The position numbers and the translations under genes are program-made. DNA of 64,000 bases, taken from NCBI GenBank assembly GCA_018806985.1, contig JADANN010000438.1, forward strand, positions 942,001-1,006,000, read 5' to 3'. Below the pieces are notes generated by a model that searched no databases, was not told the origin of the DNA, and worked only from the letters and a program-made list of their open reading frames with translations. Below, piece by piece: positions 24,157 through 35,639 of the stretch (the first letter of the stretch is position 1; each line of letters starts with the position of its first letter). This DNA comes from Angiostrongylus vasorum (Eukaryota; Nematoda; Chromadorea; Rhabditida; Metastrongylidae).

Positions 24157-24322
24157 TTTTTATTCACTGCTTATTATCGTTTTTTTACGGAAGGGCATTA
24201 TGTGAAATACAGCCACTATGATGCTGAGATATTTGTAAAACTTGGACCCTAGGCTATATCGAACCTGCGATTAGCCTTTCCAGGAGCTCACGTGTGACCC
24301 ACTGCACCGCTGAGGCTCTTGC
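24157..24322 (-). repeat. S3 SINE with tRNA-like head
   Basis: Minus strand: CGGTGCAGTGGGTCACACGT, B-box region CAGGTTCGATATAGCC, then AATATCTCAGCATCATAGTG, GTATTTCACATAATGCCC and the tail GCAGTGAATAAAAA. Confidence 0.78.
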
Positions 24323-24324
24323 TT

Positions 24325-25130
24325 TGACTATCTCTCAACCAGTTTGTCTATATATCTCTTTGTCTTCCCTATCTGTCTCTCTGCGCACTTATCTATCTGT
24401 ATATCTCTGTAAGTGTCTGTTTGTCTGTCTGTCCATCTTTCTGTCTATCTGTCCGCTCGTCTGTCTGTCAGCTTGTGCATCGGTGTGTACCATTGTGTCC
24501 ATCTGTTCGTTCATGTCTTTCATATCTACACACACTCCATCTCAAATGTGTTACTCATCATCAATGATTTGAATAGATACATATGAATAATACGTAACGT
24601 TCGTCACTCTGCAATTTTACTTTTTATCGATCTACCGATTAAACCCGTAGCACTTCAACTTTCAATTACTTTGAAGAGGATTCATTTGGACTCGCCGAGT
24701 AGCCTTCATTTCTTCGTTTCTTCGTGACAATAATTTCTTCTACAATTTCTTTGCCAACAAATCATAGACAGTGTAAATACGCACAAATAGAATCTTTGAT
24801 ATTCATGTAGATTATAGAGGTTAAAAAAGTTCAGCAGACCTAAAGAAATGTTTAAACTCGAATAAGAGACCCTAAGACCCCCTAATATTCGTGACATTAA
24901 GTACTCGTCAGTTTTTCAGTGATTTACACCTGTTTTTTTTCTTTTGGCCAATTTCAAGGGCTCATCATTTTAGCGTCCGCTTCTTATGGGAGTGATCTCA
25001 AATGAACAAGGATTTGAGTTGTCCTTATTTAGCGGTATGCTCCTTTTAACCTCCCTTTCATTTTGTGTTTTTTTTCCATTTGTTTTTGCCAGGAGAAAAG
25101 AGAAAGCAAAGAGGAGAAATCATAATTTCT
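24325..25130. other. Gene-free stretch, CT-rich start
   Basis: 24325-24500 is a CTGTCTGTCTATCT-type pyrimidine repeat. The rest is unique and AT-rich. Confidence 0.4.
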
Positions 25131-25136
25131 AACTTT

Positions 25137-25292
25137 TGTTCACTGCCTATTATTTTCTCCATCTCAGAGTATTATGTGAAATACAACCACAATGATGCTG
25201 AGATATGAGCAAAACTCGGGGCCGAAGGTGAGCTTCGAACCTGTGATTACGCTTTCCGCTGGCTCACGTGTTACCCCTCTTGCACTAATCAA
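25137..25292 (-). repeat. S3 SINE
   Basis: Minus strand: GTAACACGTGAGCCAGCGG, GGTTCGAAGCTCACC, then CTCAGCATCATTGTGGTTGT, ATTTCACATAATAC and the tail GCAGTGAACAAAAG. Confidence 0.75.
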
Positions 25293-25294
25293 CG

Positions 25295-26605
25295 GCATCT
25301 TCCATCATCATCACCAGTCATTTTCATTCATTTGTCCAAAGAAAACATGAATCAATCATGTTATGATTGTGGTTGAACGAAATGATGTTGACTGACGAGG
25401 TGTGGCGCATGCAACTTCAACCTCACGCCGCCGTCACAGACACACCATGAAGATGGTGCTGTCGTTGATCATAACGTCTGTTAGTGTACGAGAGATTAAC
25501 TGCGAGTGCTGAAGCATTTGCTATTGAACATCTGTGGACAATCGACTCGGATCAGTCAGGTTCTTAAAAAGGCGCAGGCGGTGAAACCTCAACCGAACAA
25601 AGTTCTCTATCAACCTTGTGTTATCTTATCAATGAAAGAAGACATGTATACGAGTTGTTGCTTATCTGATTCGGCTTTCCATTGACGAGAACTGACTGTT
25701 GATGAGTTTTTTGAATTGGGAGGTAGGGCTCGTGTCGATCTGGTGTCAATCCTGAGAGTCATCCTGCAACGCTTTTACGTCATACTATCATTTTTTTTCA
25801 TACTCACCACTCACACTCACCCTCAGTCACTCAGCCTCGTGGACTCACATGCTGGCTGGCAAAATCGATTGTTCTTCAGTCTTCGGAGAAGAGAAGGAGG
25901 CGAGTAATTTTGTTCTCTGCGTAGCCATTGAATTGCCAACATAACCAACATCATCAACACAACTGACACCAACTACTATCGCATCGTCATCAACACCATC
26001 TCCATCACCATCGGTATCATCAGCCAAATCGCTTCTTCTCTGTGGTCGATTCTGGAAGTCTTCTAAAATGGAAAGAAAATCATAAATCATTTAATTTTCT
26101 ATGACAAATGACGAGAAGAAAAATAACCAAGGGATATGGCGAGGTGGAGGAGAGTCGGGTGCTTGAGTTTTTTCTTCCGATTTTCCTATGAACCAATTTG
26201 TTTTTTTGTATTCGTCGAACAACACGCTATTACGTTTCCATTATTTCTGTTACATTTGTAAAGAATATATTTTTTTATGATCTACTTTTTATTATATGAT
26301 GATTTTATAGAAGTTACATGTCTGTAAGTACACATTGGATTATAATCATAGTAAATTAGCTTGTTGTCAATAGATGAAACAATTAGTTTTTCCTGATGTC
26401 TCTATGAAAGCCTGTCGTAAGAGTCATTGGCTCTTTTTTTTGGCTCTCTTGTTTCTTCCTACTCTCTTTGTTTCTTTTCTACGCGCATTAGTACTTATTA
26501 GTCGACGATGATGTCTAGTACACACCAAATTTGCCTGCATACATTTTTTACGGTTCCGTTTTTAATTTTCACCTTTACGCATTGATATTTTTCTTTTGAG
26601 AAAGA
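25295..26605. other. Gene-free stretch; one weak minus-strand open segment
   Basis: On the minus strand, TTTTAG ending near 26064 is followed by an acidic open segment (EDFQNRPQRRSDLADDTDGD, then IVVGVSCVDDVGYVGNS) to about 25845. It is GAT/ATC-rich and has no donor, so coding is unproven. The rest is AT-rich. Confidence 0.25.
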
Positions 26606-26612
26606 TCTTGTA

Positions 26613-26721
26613 GTTGTGTATGTATGTATGTATGTGATGTATGTATGTATGTATGTATGTATGTATGTATGTATGTATGTATCTATGTGTTCACATCGTA
26701 TGTATGTGTGTCTGTGTGTGT

Positions 26722-26801
<80 letters not shown>

Positions 26802-27062
26802 TCGTGTGTCTGCATATGTCTTTTTGTACGTGCATATGTACATGTGAGTCTGTATGTTTCTTTGTTTGTAACTGCGTGTCTGTGCGCGTGTGTGTTGTGT
26901 ACGCCGGTATGTGTCTATATGCGTATGTCTTCATGTGTGTATTTGTCTATCTACCCTGGGTGTGTGTGTGTTTGTGTGTTTGTGTGTGTGTGTGTGTGTA
27001 TGTGTGTGTTGTGTGTATGTGGTGTGTGTGTATGTGGTGTGTGTATGTGTATGTATGTGTGG
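26613..27062. repeat. (TGTA)n, (TG)n and TG-rich compound microsatellite
   Basis: TGTA units at 26615-26685, a long pure TG run at about 26715-26800, irregular TG-rich sequence, then a second TG block at 26955-27060. Cys-Val frames here are artefacts. Confidence 0.95.
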
Positions 27063-27349
27063 GTTATTCGATTTTTTCTCCATTGAGAAGCTCCGCCCAA
27101 TGATCGGTGATGTTTTACGGAATCTTATTTTTCTCACTGAAACGTTTCTGAATAGCACCTCTAACAGCCCATCGCCCAACTCAGCTGAAAACAAACTGAA
27201 ACACAAAGAAATTACCGTAATCTCAGCCGCATAAAATTTCCAACGTGAGAGCGAAAACAGAAACATTTGAAACTATGTTTATTATGGCAACTCGTTACAC
27301 TTCGACGATTTCGAATTGAATTGCGCACTTCGGCGCTTCCTTAATGTGC

Positions 27350-27560
27350 TTGGGTCGTCTCATTGTGCAGGCAGTAGACGTCGATTTCGTGACGACCTCG
27401 TAGTCTCCACGAAGTTACGTCTTCAGAGTCGATTCTGGTGATGACGGTTGTTGAAGTGGTGGTGGTGTTTTTTGTCCATCGAATCGAACAACACTCTTCT
27501 ATTGTAACTAATTCCAGTTCATGTCGGTTATATGCGTGTGCTTGTCGTTGTCGTTGTCGT
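27350..27560 (-). CDS. Weak candidate coding remnant, family unknown
   Basis: A minus-strand segment has two overlapping open frames with coding-like codon choice. One contains ELVTIEECCSIRWTKN, VITRIDSEDVTSWRLRGRH and EIDVYCLHNETTQAH before a stop. The other contains RGDYEVVTKSTSTACTMRR and APKCAIQFEIVEV before a stop. No good acceptor precedes either, and upstream the sequence merges into a GAC/GTC trinucleotide tract. It may be a decayed exon or chance. Confidence 0.2.
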
Positions 27561-27609
27561 CGTCGTCATAGTTGTCTTCATTGTCGTCATCGTCATCTTC
27601 ATCGTCATC

Positions 27610-27642
<33 letters not shown>

Positions 27643-27655
27643 ATCTCCCCATCGT
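27538..27655. repeat. GTC/GTT trinucleotide-rich island
   Basis: Imperfect GTCGTT/GTCATC units (e.g. GTCGTCGTTGTCGTTGTCG). Confidence 0.8.
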
Positions 27656-27904
27656 CCACACACTAATCCAAGTAATCCTACTGGTTTACAATAAAAATTT
27701 CAAAACTGCTTTGGTTCTTAAGGGACACATCATATCACGGTAGATCGGATTCTTTGAGTTGCATGCTTTAGAATAAAAACGGAACATACGCGTAGAGCAA
27801 AGCATTCTCATACTCATAGACAGATACACATATACACGTATACTTACACATATATCCGTGTACACACACATACGCTACGTATATATACTTAAGTATATTC
27901 AGAA

Positions 27905-28060
27905 CTTTTTATTTATCGCCTGTTCTTTTTTTCATGGCAGGGTATGATGTGAAATATAACCCTCGGAAAGAGTGGCATCGTGTTTGATCCCGACTGCAGA
28001 CAGCTACGGTCCGGAATTTTACACATATCTCACCATAATTGCGGTTGTATTGAGAACTTT
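27905..28060 (+). repeat. S3 SINE, chimeric (inverted tail joined to sense copy)
   Basis: The left end (TTTATTTATCGCCTG, ATGGCAGGGTATGATGTGAA, ATATAACC) is the S3 3' end in antisense. It is joined to a sense S3 segment: GTTTGATCCCGACTGCAGAC, GTCCGGAATTTTACACATAT, CTCACCATAATTGCGGTTGT. Confidence 0.6.
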
Positions 28061-28061
28061 A

Positions 28062-28915
28062 TTCTTAAGCTTCCGTGGAGCAATTAACCTAAGCACTTCT
28101 AACGGCACAGAATAGTTTCATGTACTTATTTTCTGACCAATTCCTGCTTTTTTTTTCTATTCTTGCCTTATGAACTCAAAGAATCCTGGTGTGATAGTGT
28201 TTAGCAGCGCTTTGAGTGAGGTGAAGTCTTAAACAATGTGTGAACAAGAAATAAAAAAAAATGCAGGAACAAGAACTCGATGTCCCAGTTGAAATCCAAC
28301 AGGATGCAGCACCTTTAGGGAAAAAAAACTATTTTTAGGAGGAAAAAAAAGCACAGGTAAAGTCTGAAGGAAAGCGCAATTTTTTTCGGAGGCCCTTGGT
28401 GTACGGTTTTCATAAGTGCGAGCTGTTTCAACCATGCACTCACTCATTTGAGCGTTACACCTTACTTTTTTCCTACTGTCAAAGTTCTATGAAATTTGCA
28501 ACGAAGGAAATCTCCTTAAGAAATCACGGGAAGCGTGTGTTCCTAGTACGATATCCCTTCGAGTGAGTTTTTCTCTTCTTCTCTGATATCTTCAAAGAGC
28601 AACCATTTGTTCTTTTTATATCGCAAATTGACCTGTTTTTTTCTCAGGTTCTCTTTTCATTGGCTATCATTGTGATATGATAGTAATGTTAAGAGTTAGA
28701 ATAGTCGGATATCGTATGTGTGTCTATGCGAATTTTTTTCCAACATACGTGTCGACAACCGGTTTTATGACCGTCCATCATCCGCCACCATCACTACCAT
28801 CGTCACTACCACCACTATCACAATCGCATCCATCACTTCTGGTCCATCACTTCTCGACTATCATTCTGCACAGATCATTTGAACAAATCTTGTAGGTCCT
28901 ACAGTACACCACGTA
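28062..28915. other. Gene-free stretch
   Basis: AT-rich with A- and T-runs. A tiny open segment (MQEQELDVPVEIQQDAAP, near 28260) has no splice context. Confidence 0.35.
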
Positions 28916-28918
28916 GAA

Positions 28919-28951
28919 GTCACGCACGCGCACACGTGCGCACGCGCGCGA
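28919..28951. other. Alternating purine-pyrimidine CG/CA tract (possible Z-DNA)
   Basis: CACGCACGCGCACACGTGCG followed by CACGCGCGCG. GC alternation this strong is exceptional in this AT-rich window. Confidence 0.7.
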
Positions 28952-29204
28952 GGTGGTGGTGATTCTATCGATTTCTTGGCAGCTGGAAATGAAATCGTGA
29001 TTTGATCGCGATGTTTCGATTTTCTGTCAGAAAAACACTTCAGAGTTGATTAATACGACGATATCATCTATGTGGCGAAATTTTTTCTTGCTATGTGGAA
29101 GTCAAGTAAGATCTTTTTTACATGGTGAGCAGATTTTTTTTAAACAACTAAGCACAATGTTAGCCTTTTATTACCTACTAGGGGCACAAAGTGACCTCGG
29201 GGGG

Positions 29205-29281
29205 TGTGGGGGAGACACCTACCGGGGCCCAAGTTTTGCGAATATCTCGGCATCGTCGTGATTGTGATTAAGCACAGTGTT
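29205..29281 (+). repeat. S3 SINE fragment, invaded by another S3
   Basis: Contains AGTTTTGCGAATATCTCGGC, ATCGTCGTGATTGTGATTAA and GCACAGTGTT. Its tail holds the target site of the S3 copy at 29282-29475. Confidence 0.65.
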
Positions 29282-29475
29282 AACATTTTTTTATTTACTG
29301 CTGTTACAGTTTTTCATGGCAGTGTACTGCATCTGATACAACCACAATGATGCTGAGATATTTGCAAAACTCCTGACTGCATGTGTCTGCCATGGGGAAC
29401 GAACGTGCTATTACCCTTTCTGGGGGCTAACACATTCACCACCACACCATGCAGGTCCTTCGTTTCGCCTGTCTC
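29282..29475 (-). repeat. S3 SINE with 15-base target duplication
   Basis: ATTAAGCACAGTGTT flanks it at 29267-29281 and 29476-29490. On the minus strand it reads GAGACAGGCGAAACGAAGGA, TGGTGTGGTGGTGAATGTG, the body AATATCTCAGCATCATTGTG and an A-rich tail (AGTAAATAAAAAAATG). This 194-base unit defines the full length of S3. Confidence 0.85.
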
Positions 29476-29490
29476 ATTAAGCACAGTGTT

Positions 29491-30425
29491 GAGAGATTTC
29501 GAGTAGAACTAAATGAGCCTTCGTATGGATCTGGGTGTCGTCCTCAGCAATTTTAAAAAATCATTTCTTGAGTGTGGAAAATGAATGCGACCAGAAATGC
29601 TTTATATCATTTGTTAGCAAATATTTTTTTTATATTGATTACTGAACATTTAAACTGTAGTCGCCTTGAGGAGGTTCCAGCCGACTCCTGATGTGATTTT
29701 TTGTCTCTTCGTTTATTACTCACCATTACTCGCTCAGTTTCAATATTTCCGTTGTTGCTAATCATTCTATGTTTCTATATTTTTCTGAAGACTTGGTCTT
29801 TAAAAAACACCTCGGTCCAGTGGTTCTAGAAAACCGACGAATTTTCTTGATGATGTCTCCTTTACTGTTTCCATCCCTTCTTGCCTTCTTTTCCTCTATA
29901 CGTTAGTATTCTTCGTATTTGATCATCTGAATAACTTGTTGATTAAAATTCTATGTAAATTCTTTCCAATCTTAACTGTCATCTAAGCTTCTCAAGCTTA
30001 TCGATACTGTATCCGACTCGAATTCTCTGGCGAAATCCTTCCTATCCGTACCCAGATCTAACCTCGTACCCCCCCATCAAGGCTTTAACGCGCTCTAATG
30101 CTTCTCTATGAATAAATTTTGGAACGGGAATGGAGTTTTTCTTTCAGATATGGAATTTCTCGAATAACAACGGCCATCCAAATGGTGTATTATCGTGCAG
30201 TTTTTGCACTTTTATCTGATTATCAAGCATTCACATATGGCAAAAAGCAGTATGAAGATGGATTTGTTTTTTCACTTCCCTGTGTCGGTTCAGGTGACGT
30301 CATCGTTTGTTTTTCATCTATATTCTTTCATTTTAACACCATTTTCCTTTTGTGAACTTTTCTCGGTATGAATTTTTCTATCCTATTAGTATTTTATATG
30401 GAGTTATATTCACTTATTCCAATTA
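29491..30425. other. Gene-free stretch
   Basis: AT-rich. A 78-codon plus-strand frame at 30119-30355 has no support. Confidence 0.4.
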
Positions 30426-30430
30426 TCGAT

Positions 30431-30598
30431 AGAAAATTGGCTGAGACACAGGCGAAACGAAGGACCAGCATAGTGTGGTGGTGAACGCGTTAGCCCCAGA
30501 AAGGGTAATAGCGTGTTCGTTCCCCACCGCAGACACCCGTTGTCCGGAGTTTTGCCAATATCTCAACACCATTTGGTTATGTTTACTTAGAATACAAA
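30431..30598 (+). repeat. S3 SINE
   Basis: Sense copy: GGCGAAACGAAGGACCAGCA, TAGTGTGGTGGTGAACGCG, TTCGTTCCCCACCGCAGACA, GTCCGGAGTTTTGCCAATAT, CTCAACACCATTTGGTTATG. Confidence 0.8.
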
Positions 30599-30599
30599 T

Positions 30600-32055
30600 C
30601 AATTGCTTCATGAATTGGTATTCGTATTAATGTTTATAGAAACTATTGTCAGTTTTTCCTTTTAAATTAACTTTGTTGTCGAAGATCGACCCGCTGGAGA
30701 CGAATATCAGGTTTGTAGCGGTGATAACAATAATCTTATCTCAGAGATTTATTATCATTTTTTGATTACTTAGAAAAGTTACTTCCCAGCACTAGACAAT
30801 GATGGTCCCTACAAAAATTCCTGTCTTAACGTTTCTTTATAGAAATGAAAACCCTTCGCTTCGAATTTCTTATAACTATAAACTTCTGACAGCTAGAGCG
30901 CTTCACTGAAAATGGTGACTTTGGTATGCCAGAGTACTGTTTTTTCTTTATGGAATAAATATTTATATTTTAATAAGAATGTGCACTAATGGTTTGGGAA
31001 TTGGGTTGCCTAGGAGCTGATGAACTACAATTTACAGTTGGGATTCGTTTCCTCCTCCTAACCACTACCCAAGAGAGCCATCTAAATTTGGAAAGAACTC
31101 GGCCTTTTCTGTTCAGAGACTTAGATGGGAATAAAATGCCACTACTTTCGAAGACATTTAGCAGTTTCCACGATCTGGAACTGCCTGTAGTGAAGATGAC
31201 GACCTGTGAAGACCCTGTTACTGGCTTGTTCAGGATTCTGTGAAGTAAAAACTTGCAAAACCAGTAATATACCAGTTAGATGGGAAATATGCAAGAAACT
31301 GCTCGTTTCTTCGTAAAGGCAAACCATTTCCCATCAATTATCAAAAAGTATAATTGAGATACGGTAGGTGATTACCTGTATCGAAATAGTGCATGCTTTA
31401 ATTTATGGGTTAGGGGGACAGTATGGTCAAGGATAAAGGTAAAAGCGAGGACTAGAGCTACTAGCCACTCAGTTATTCTGCTATCCTTCAATTCATGTCG
31501 TCAGACTGGTCATGTCGTAACTGTTAAGAAATCTTTAATTCTTTATGGAATCATTTGCCGTGTTATTAAAAATATAGTAAAGATAAAGGAGAAGAAAACA
31601 GTAGAAAATGGCATAATTCTGCTTTTTTTCATAGTTAACTTCTCTTCCTGATCGACGTATTTGGCCAGCTACTTTACCGTAATCGCACAGTAATGATGCA
31701 AATCTAAATCTAGCAAAAACGAATGATTAAATAAGTAGTTGAAACTCACTTGTGTACCATTTGATTACATGGAGTCAGGAACATCAGTAAAACTCACTGT
31801 TCTAGGAATATCGAAAAATCTTTGATTTTTTGCAGAAACTCTTCTTTAAAGATCGAAAAAATTAGCCCCATCATTCGCAGATAGAAGTTGGGCGGAAATC
31901 AACCCAAATTTTTTAAAATTCATTCTTCTCGGTTATTGTCATTGAAAATACGGTAATAACCATAATTAATCACCAAATTCAGGTCTAAAAAATGCTTTAA
32001 AGACATCATAAGTGGAGGTTTATAAATAAATAGGTTATTAAATGGTTAATTAAAC
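30600..32055. other. Gene-free stretch; one unsupported 84-codon frame
   Basis: 30989-31243 (plus) encodes a fairly protein-like peptide (GCLGADELQFTVGIRFLLL, then RTRPFLFRDLDGNKMPLLSK) starting at ATG, but without a domain, splice context or codon bias strong enough to call it. Confidence 0.3.
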
Positions 32056-32068
32056 TAAATGAACTAAT

Positions 32069-32460
32069 CCTCTCAGCGGTCTACCGCCTCATTGTGGCTG
32101 AGAGGTGTTCCTGGGTGTCCGACTGCGATGTACAGCGGGGTATTCGTGCCCTAGACAGGTGCTCCCAAGCTGAGAAGGAGTCCGGCCTTTCCATCAGGAA
32201 GCCTAGCTAAGAGTAAACCAATATCAGGATCGAGCACCGTCCTAGTATCAAACTAATTGCCTAGTGGCAAATCTCCCTCTGATCCACAAAGGCTGCAACT
32301 GCCGTGATGGTGACGACCTAGGGCAGACATTGGCTAGGCTGACCTCGGAACTCCAGAGAACCACAATGACTAAACTAACAAAACTTCGAAAAATAGAGAT
32401 TATCCTGGGGCCCGCACAACAAGTGGGGATGAGCCGTCCAAGCATCCAAGGAAGTAAGTG
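32069..32460 (+). repeat. S2 SINE-like retroposon, full length, 11-base target duplication
   Basis: AATGAACTAAT flanks it at 32058-32068 and 32461-32471. The 392-base element starts with a hairpin (CCTCTCA at 32069-32075 pairs with TGAGAGG at 32099-32105, with inner CGGTCTACCG) and ends AGCATCCAAGGAAGTAAGTG. The duplication and the 5'-truncated siblings support retroposition. Confidence 0.88.
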
Positions 32461-32471
32461 AATGAACTAAT

Positions 32472-33690
32472 AACTGCAGAAGTAAATGGGTGATGAATGG
32501 TCTTGTTTTCAACTTCATTACATCGTTGGTGCTCGAGTACTAAAGGACTAAAGTGCGTTTTAATTCTTTTTTTCTAGTGCTTTAAACAGTAAAATGATGG
32601 GAAAAAATCACGTTAAACATTCGTTCGCTTTTTTGTTTTCGTTTTGACATCCAGCAACAGGTGCATAGTTGTTATACTGCAGCTGTTACTGAACCAATAT
32701 GGCCCACGATTTAGCCAGTGAGACAAAAAATTCGAAAATCTTTATCCTCGGATTGATTGTCAGACTTGACTTAAATCATTACATTAATACTGATTGTCTA
32801 GTCGTGCTTAATGAGAAACGCAACGTGCGCACGGTAGCTACCCTACTGCATAGCGCTAAGTATCGATCGTGGTAGATCACGAAGGTTTTCGTGTCAAATA
32901 GAATATTCAGTTCATCCGACGATCCCTCACCCTAAAATTCAAGTTATTCAAAGGGTTGTTGGACGTTGAAGTCTTAAGAAGAACGGATCACCGCTGCCGA
33001 TTTTACTATGCGAATGGCCTTGATGGCCTCTGTAGTCCGCAAGTATCGATTGACCTATTTTGTGGGCAACACCAATCTGTGTCTGTCTCTCGCTCTCACT
33101 ACAACCAACATCAGCACTAACATCACCACCACAACCACCACCACCACCACTAGAAATCAACCCATTCTGTCCTACATTTCATACCACTCTGTACCACCCT
33201 ATTCTACTACTCGAATACTTCATAGCATTCATACATTCACTCGGGTTATCGATCGTCTTGTTAACGTGATCTATGTGCTGGCCTATTCATGATCATCATT
33301 CTGATAGATATTGAACTTCTTTTTCGTACGAAACGAAAGGTCATGACGATGTCTTTGGTGTGGTTCATAGACGATAATTGCCCTCGTTTTGTCCACACAT
33401 TACGGTATCGTCCACTGTGACCCAGTTTATCCACTTCTAAGTAGATCAAGCGGATTAAATGTCCCTGAGAGACGCGGATTATAAGATAAATCAACTACTG
33501 GAATATTTTTTTATGTTAAAGAAAACTGGATCTTTTTACGCTAGTACTGCACTAATCCAAAGTTTGTTCGTGGTGAAAATCTTAGTTGCACTGGGGAAAA
33601 AAGAATCAGAGCGCAGATGTTCTGTGACACTCAGAATACGTTGACTATTACTGGTACTACTACTATATTACTTAATGATATAATAAAATA
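32472..33690. other. Gene-free stretch
   Basis: AT-rich. A CCA-rich run at 33115-33155 gives spurious Thr/Pro and Gly frames. Confidence 0.4.
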
Positions 33691-33691
33691 T

Positions 33692-33810
33692 AATAATATT
33701 ACCACTATGATGCTGAGATATTTGCGAAACTTGGATCCCAGGCCAGATTCGAACCCGCGATTACTCTTTCCTGGGGGTCAAGTGTTACCAACTACATCAC
33801 TATGGCCCAA
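33692..33810 (-). repeat. S3 SINE with good B box
   Basis: Minus strand: TGATGTAGTTGGTAACACTT, CGCGGGTTCGAATCTGGCC, then AATATCTCAGCATCATAGTG. Confidence 0.8.
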
Positions 33811-35155
33811 TTTATTAATAATAATAGTATTGTTAAACGACGATTTGAAATTCGACCTAGATATCCAAAAATCCTGGGAATTTTTCACTGGCTAAGATTG
33901 GTTACGGTAAAACCTAATGTCAGGTTTGTTGTTTGTCCACGAAAAAAAATGGAAAACTGTTTGACCCTTTTACCGGCGCCACACGCGACGCTATCAGATT
34001 GTTGTGTTATCGGATCGCCGTTGTATTTGTTTATGTATCTTCAGAAATAAACGGATCATAAAAAAGAGTCATCCATTTTTGAAGAGTTTTTCGTCACCGC
34101 CCTTGGGTTAGAGAGCCACTTAGGTTGAGATCTCAACAGGACGGAATCACAACAGAACAATAATGGAGTCACATTTCAGTGAACTATTAGATTTGAGGTG
34201 TGCGTTACTGTAACAGCACAACTGCATTGACTCTTTTACCAATGAGATACTGTACGTTACCGTTTCATATAGTCGTGTAAAGGGTTTGTTTTGGTCCTTC
34301 AAACCTTAAAAAAAAGAAAGAAAATGGTGTGGGGATTCGTTGAATGACGACGATGTTATTAGTTACGAAACTGAGAAGTTTACCACATTCGACCTTAATG
34401 TTTATTTTCGTTCACCGGACTGTAAATAGCAGACCGGCCGTTGGGAGTAGTGTGTGTGTGTATGTGTATGGGAGGGAGATTGTCTGCGTATCGTCCAACA
34501 TGACACTGCATTCGATCGTTGTCCTCCCTCCCTGTAGTCCCGCTATTCAACATCGCTGTGCCGAGCCTCTGTGGTGGGCGATTTTGTGGATGAGTGACGG
34601 TGGTGGTGGTGATGGTGATGGTAGTGGTTGGATAGGTTGTTGGGTATGATGTGTATGGGTGGGATGTATGCGCAGACTGGAGAACGAGGGGTGACATACA
34701 ATTATACATGACCTTACCAAAAGGGTCAAGAGCACTCCACATTCTTACCACCACCAATACCACCACCACCTCCATCAACATCTCCATCACGGCCATCTGC
34801 ACCACAAAGACCATCACTGCCGTCATCATCGTCGTCATCATCACCATCTCCACAGTCACCACCGTGAGTTGGTTCGCCAATATATGCAAATGGTTTTTCG
34901 GTTAGAGGTATCCTATAATACAGGAGCAAGGACACTTAGATCTAGGAATTTCAGGTGCGCTTCGAACGCATGATTAAATTTTCCGAAGGCTGTCGTAATG
35001 TCCACTTCATTAACCGGAACCCTAGTTCAGCTTCTCTGTTGACGATCCTGTAATAAAGACGGGAATGTTAGTCCGATCCTGGCCACCGTGCAAGCTGAGC
35101 CTTCCATCTCTGTAGAGCCGGAAAATTGCTGCCGAACATGTCAGAGAGCATAAAA
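33811..35155. other. Gene-free stretch with GGT/CCA trinucleotide tracts
   Basis: GGTGGTGATG-type sequence at 34598-34630 and ACCACCACC/ATC-type sequence at 34745-34860. The long minus-strand frame through both (34395-34889) is repeat-driven. Confidence 0.35.
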
Positions 35156-35157
35156 AC

Positions 35158-35290
35158 ACTTACTTGGTACTTTAGTGGGTCCTAAGTCATTGTATGGGCT
35201 AACCGTGCATTCAGTCAGCTTTACGATGCTATGGATGGAGTCGAATCCATGACGCATTCCTAAGGGACTGGTCATCGCACTACCAATTCC
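35158..35290. repeat. Joined fragments of S2 (antisense) and S1 (sense)
   Basis: ACTTACTTGGTACTTTAGTG and TGTATGGGC correspond to the S2 3' end in antisense. They run into GTGCATTCAGTCAGCTTTAC, GATGGAGTCGAATCCATGAC and GCATTCCTAAGGGACTGGTC, a diverged S1 3' part. Confidence 0.5.
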
Positions 35291-35639
35291 TATCATTTTG
35301 TTCTTCGTCGATTAGTGTACTCAAATTCACATCTCTCACTGGTGTTATGGTTCCTGGTCTAAGATATCTTACTAGAATCGATCTCAACTAGATTCGCAGT
35401 TTTCGCTCAAGACGTCTTGCCTCTCATCCGTTAGTGTCTTTAATCTGTCCGCTGTATGCTTGTTCTTCTTTTTTTCTATTCCTTTCTCTTCAAATGATCC
35501 GATTCAATTTATCTTCTTCTTTATCTTATTAACATCATCGTCATGAACGTTGATTCATCAGTGACAGCTCTTTGGTGTTAGCCAACCTTACCACTCAGTC
35601 TTGCTGTCACTTTGTGTTAATCGCAATTACACATCATAA

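Noticed and set aside
26616..27103. Frames of 150-160 codons, Cys/Val-rich
   Set aside because: Products of (TGTA)n and (TG)n microsatellites.
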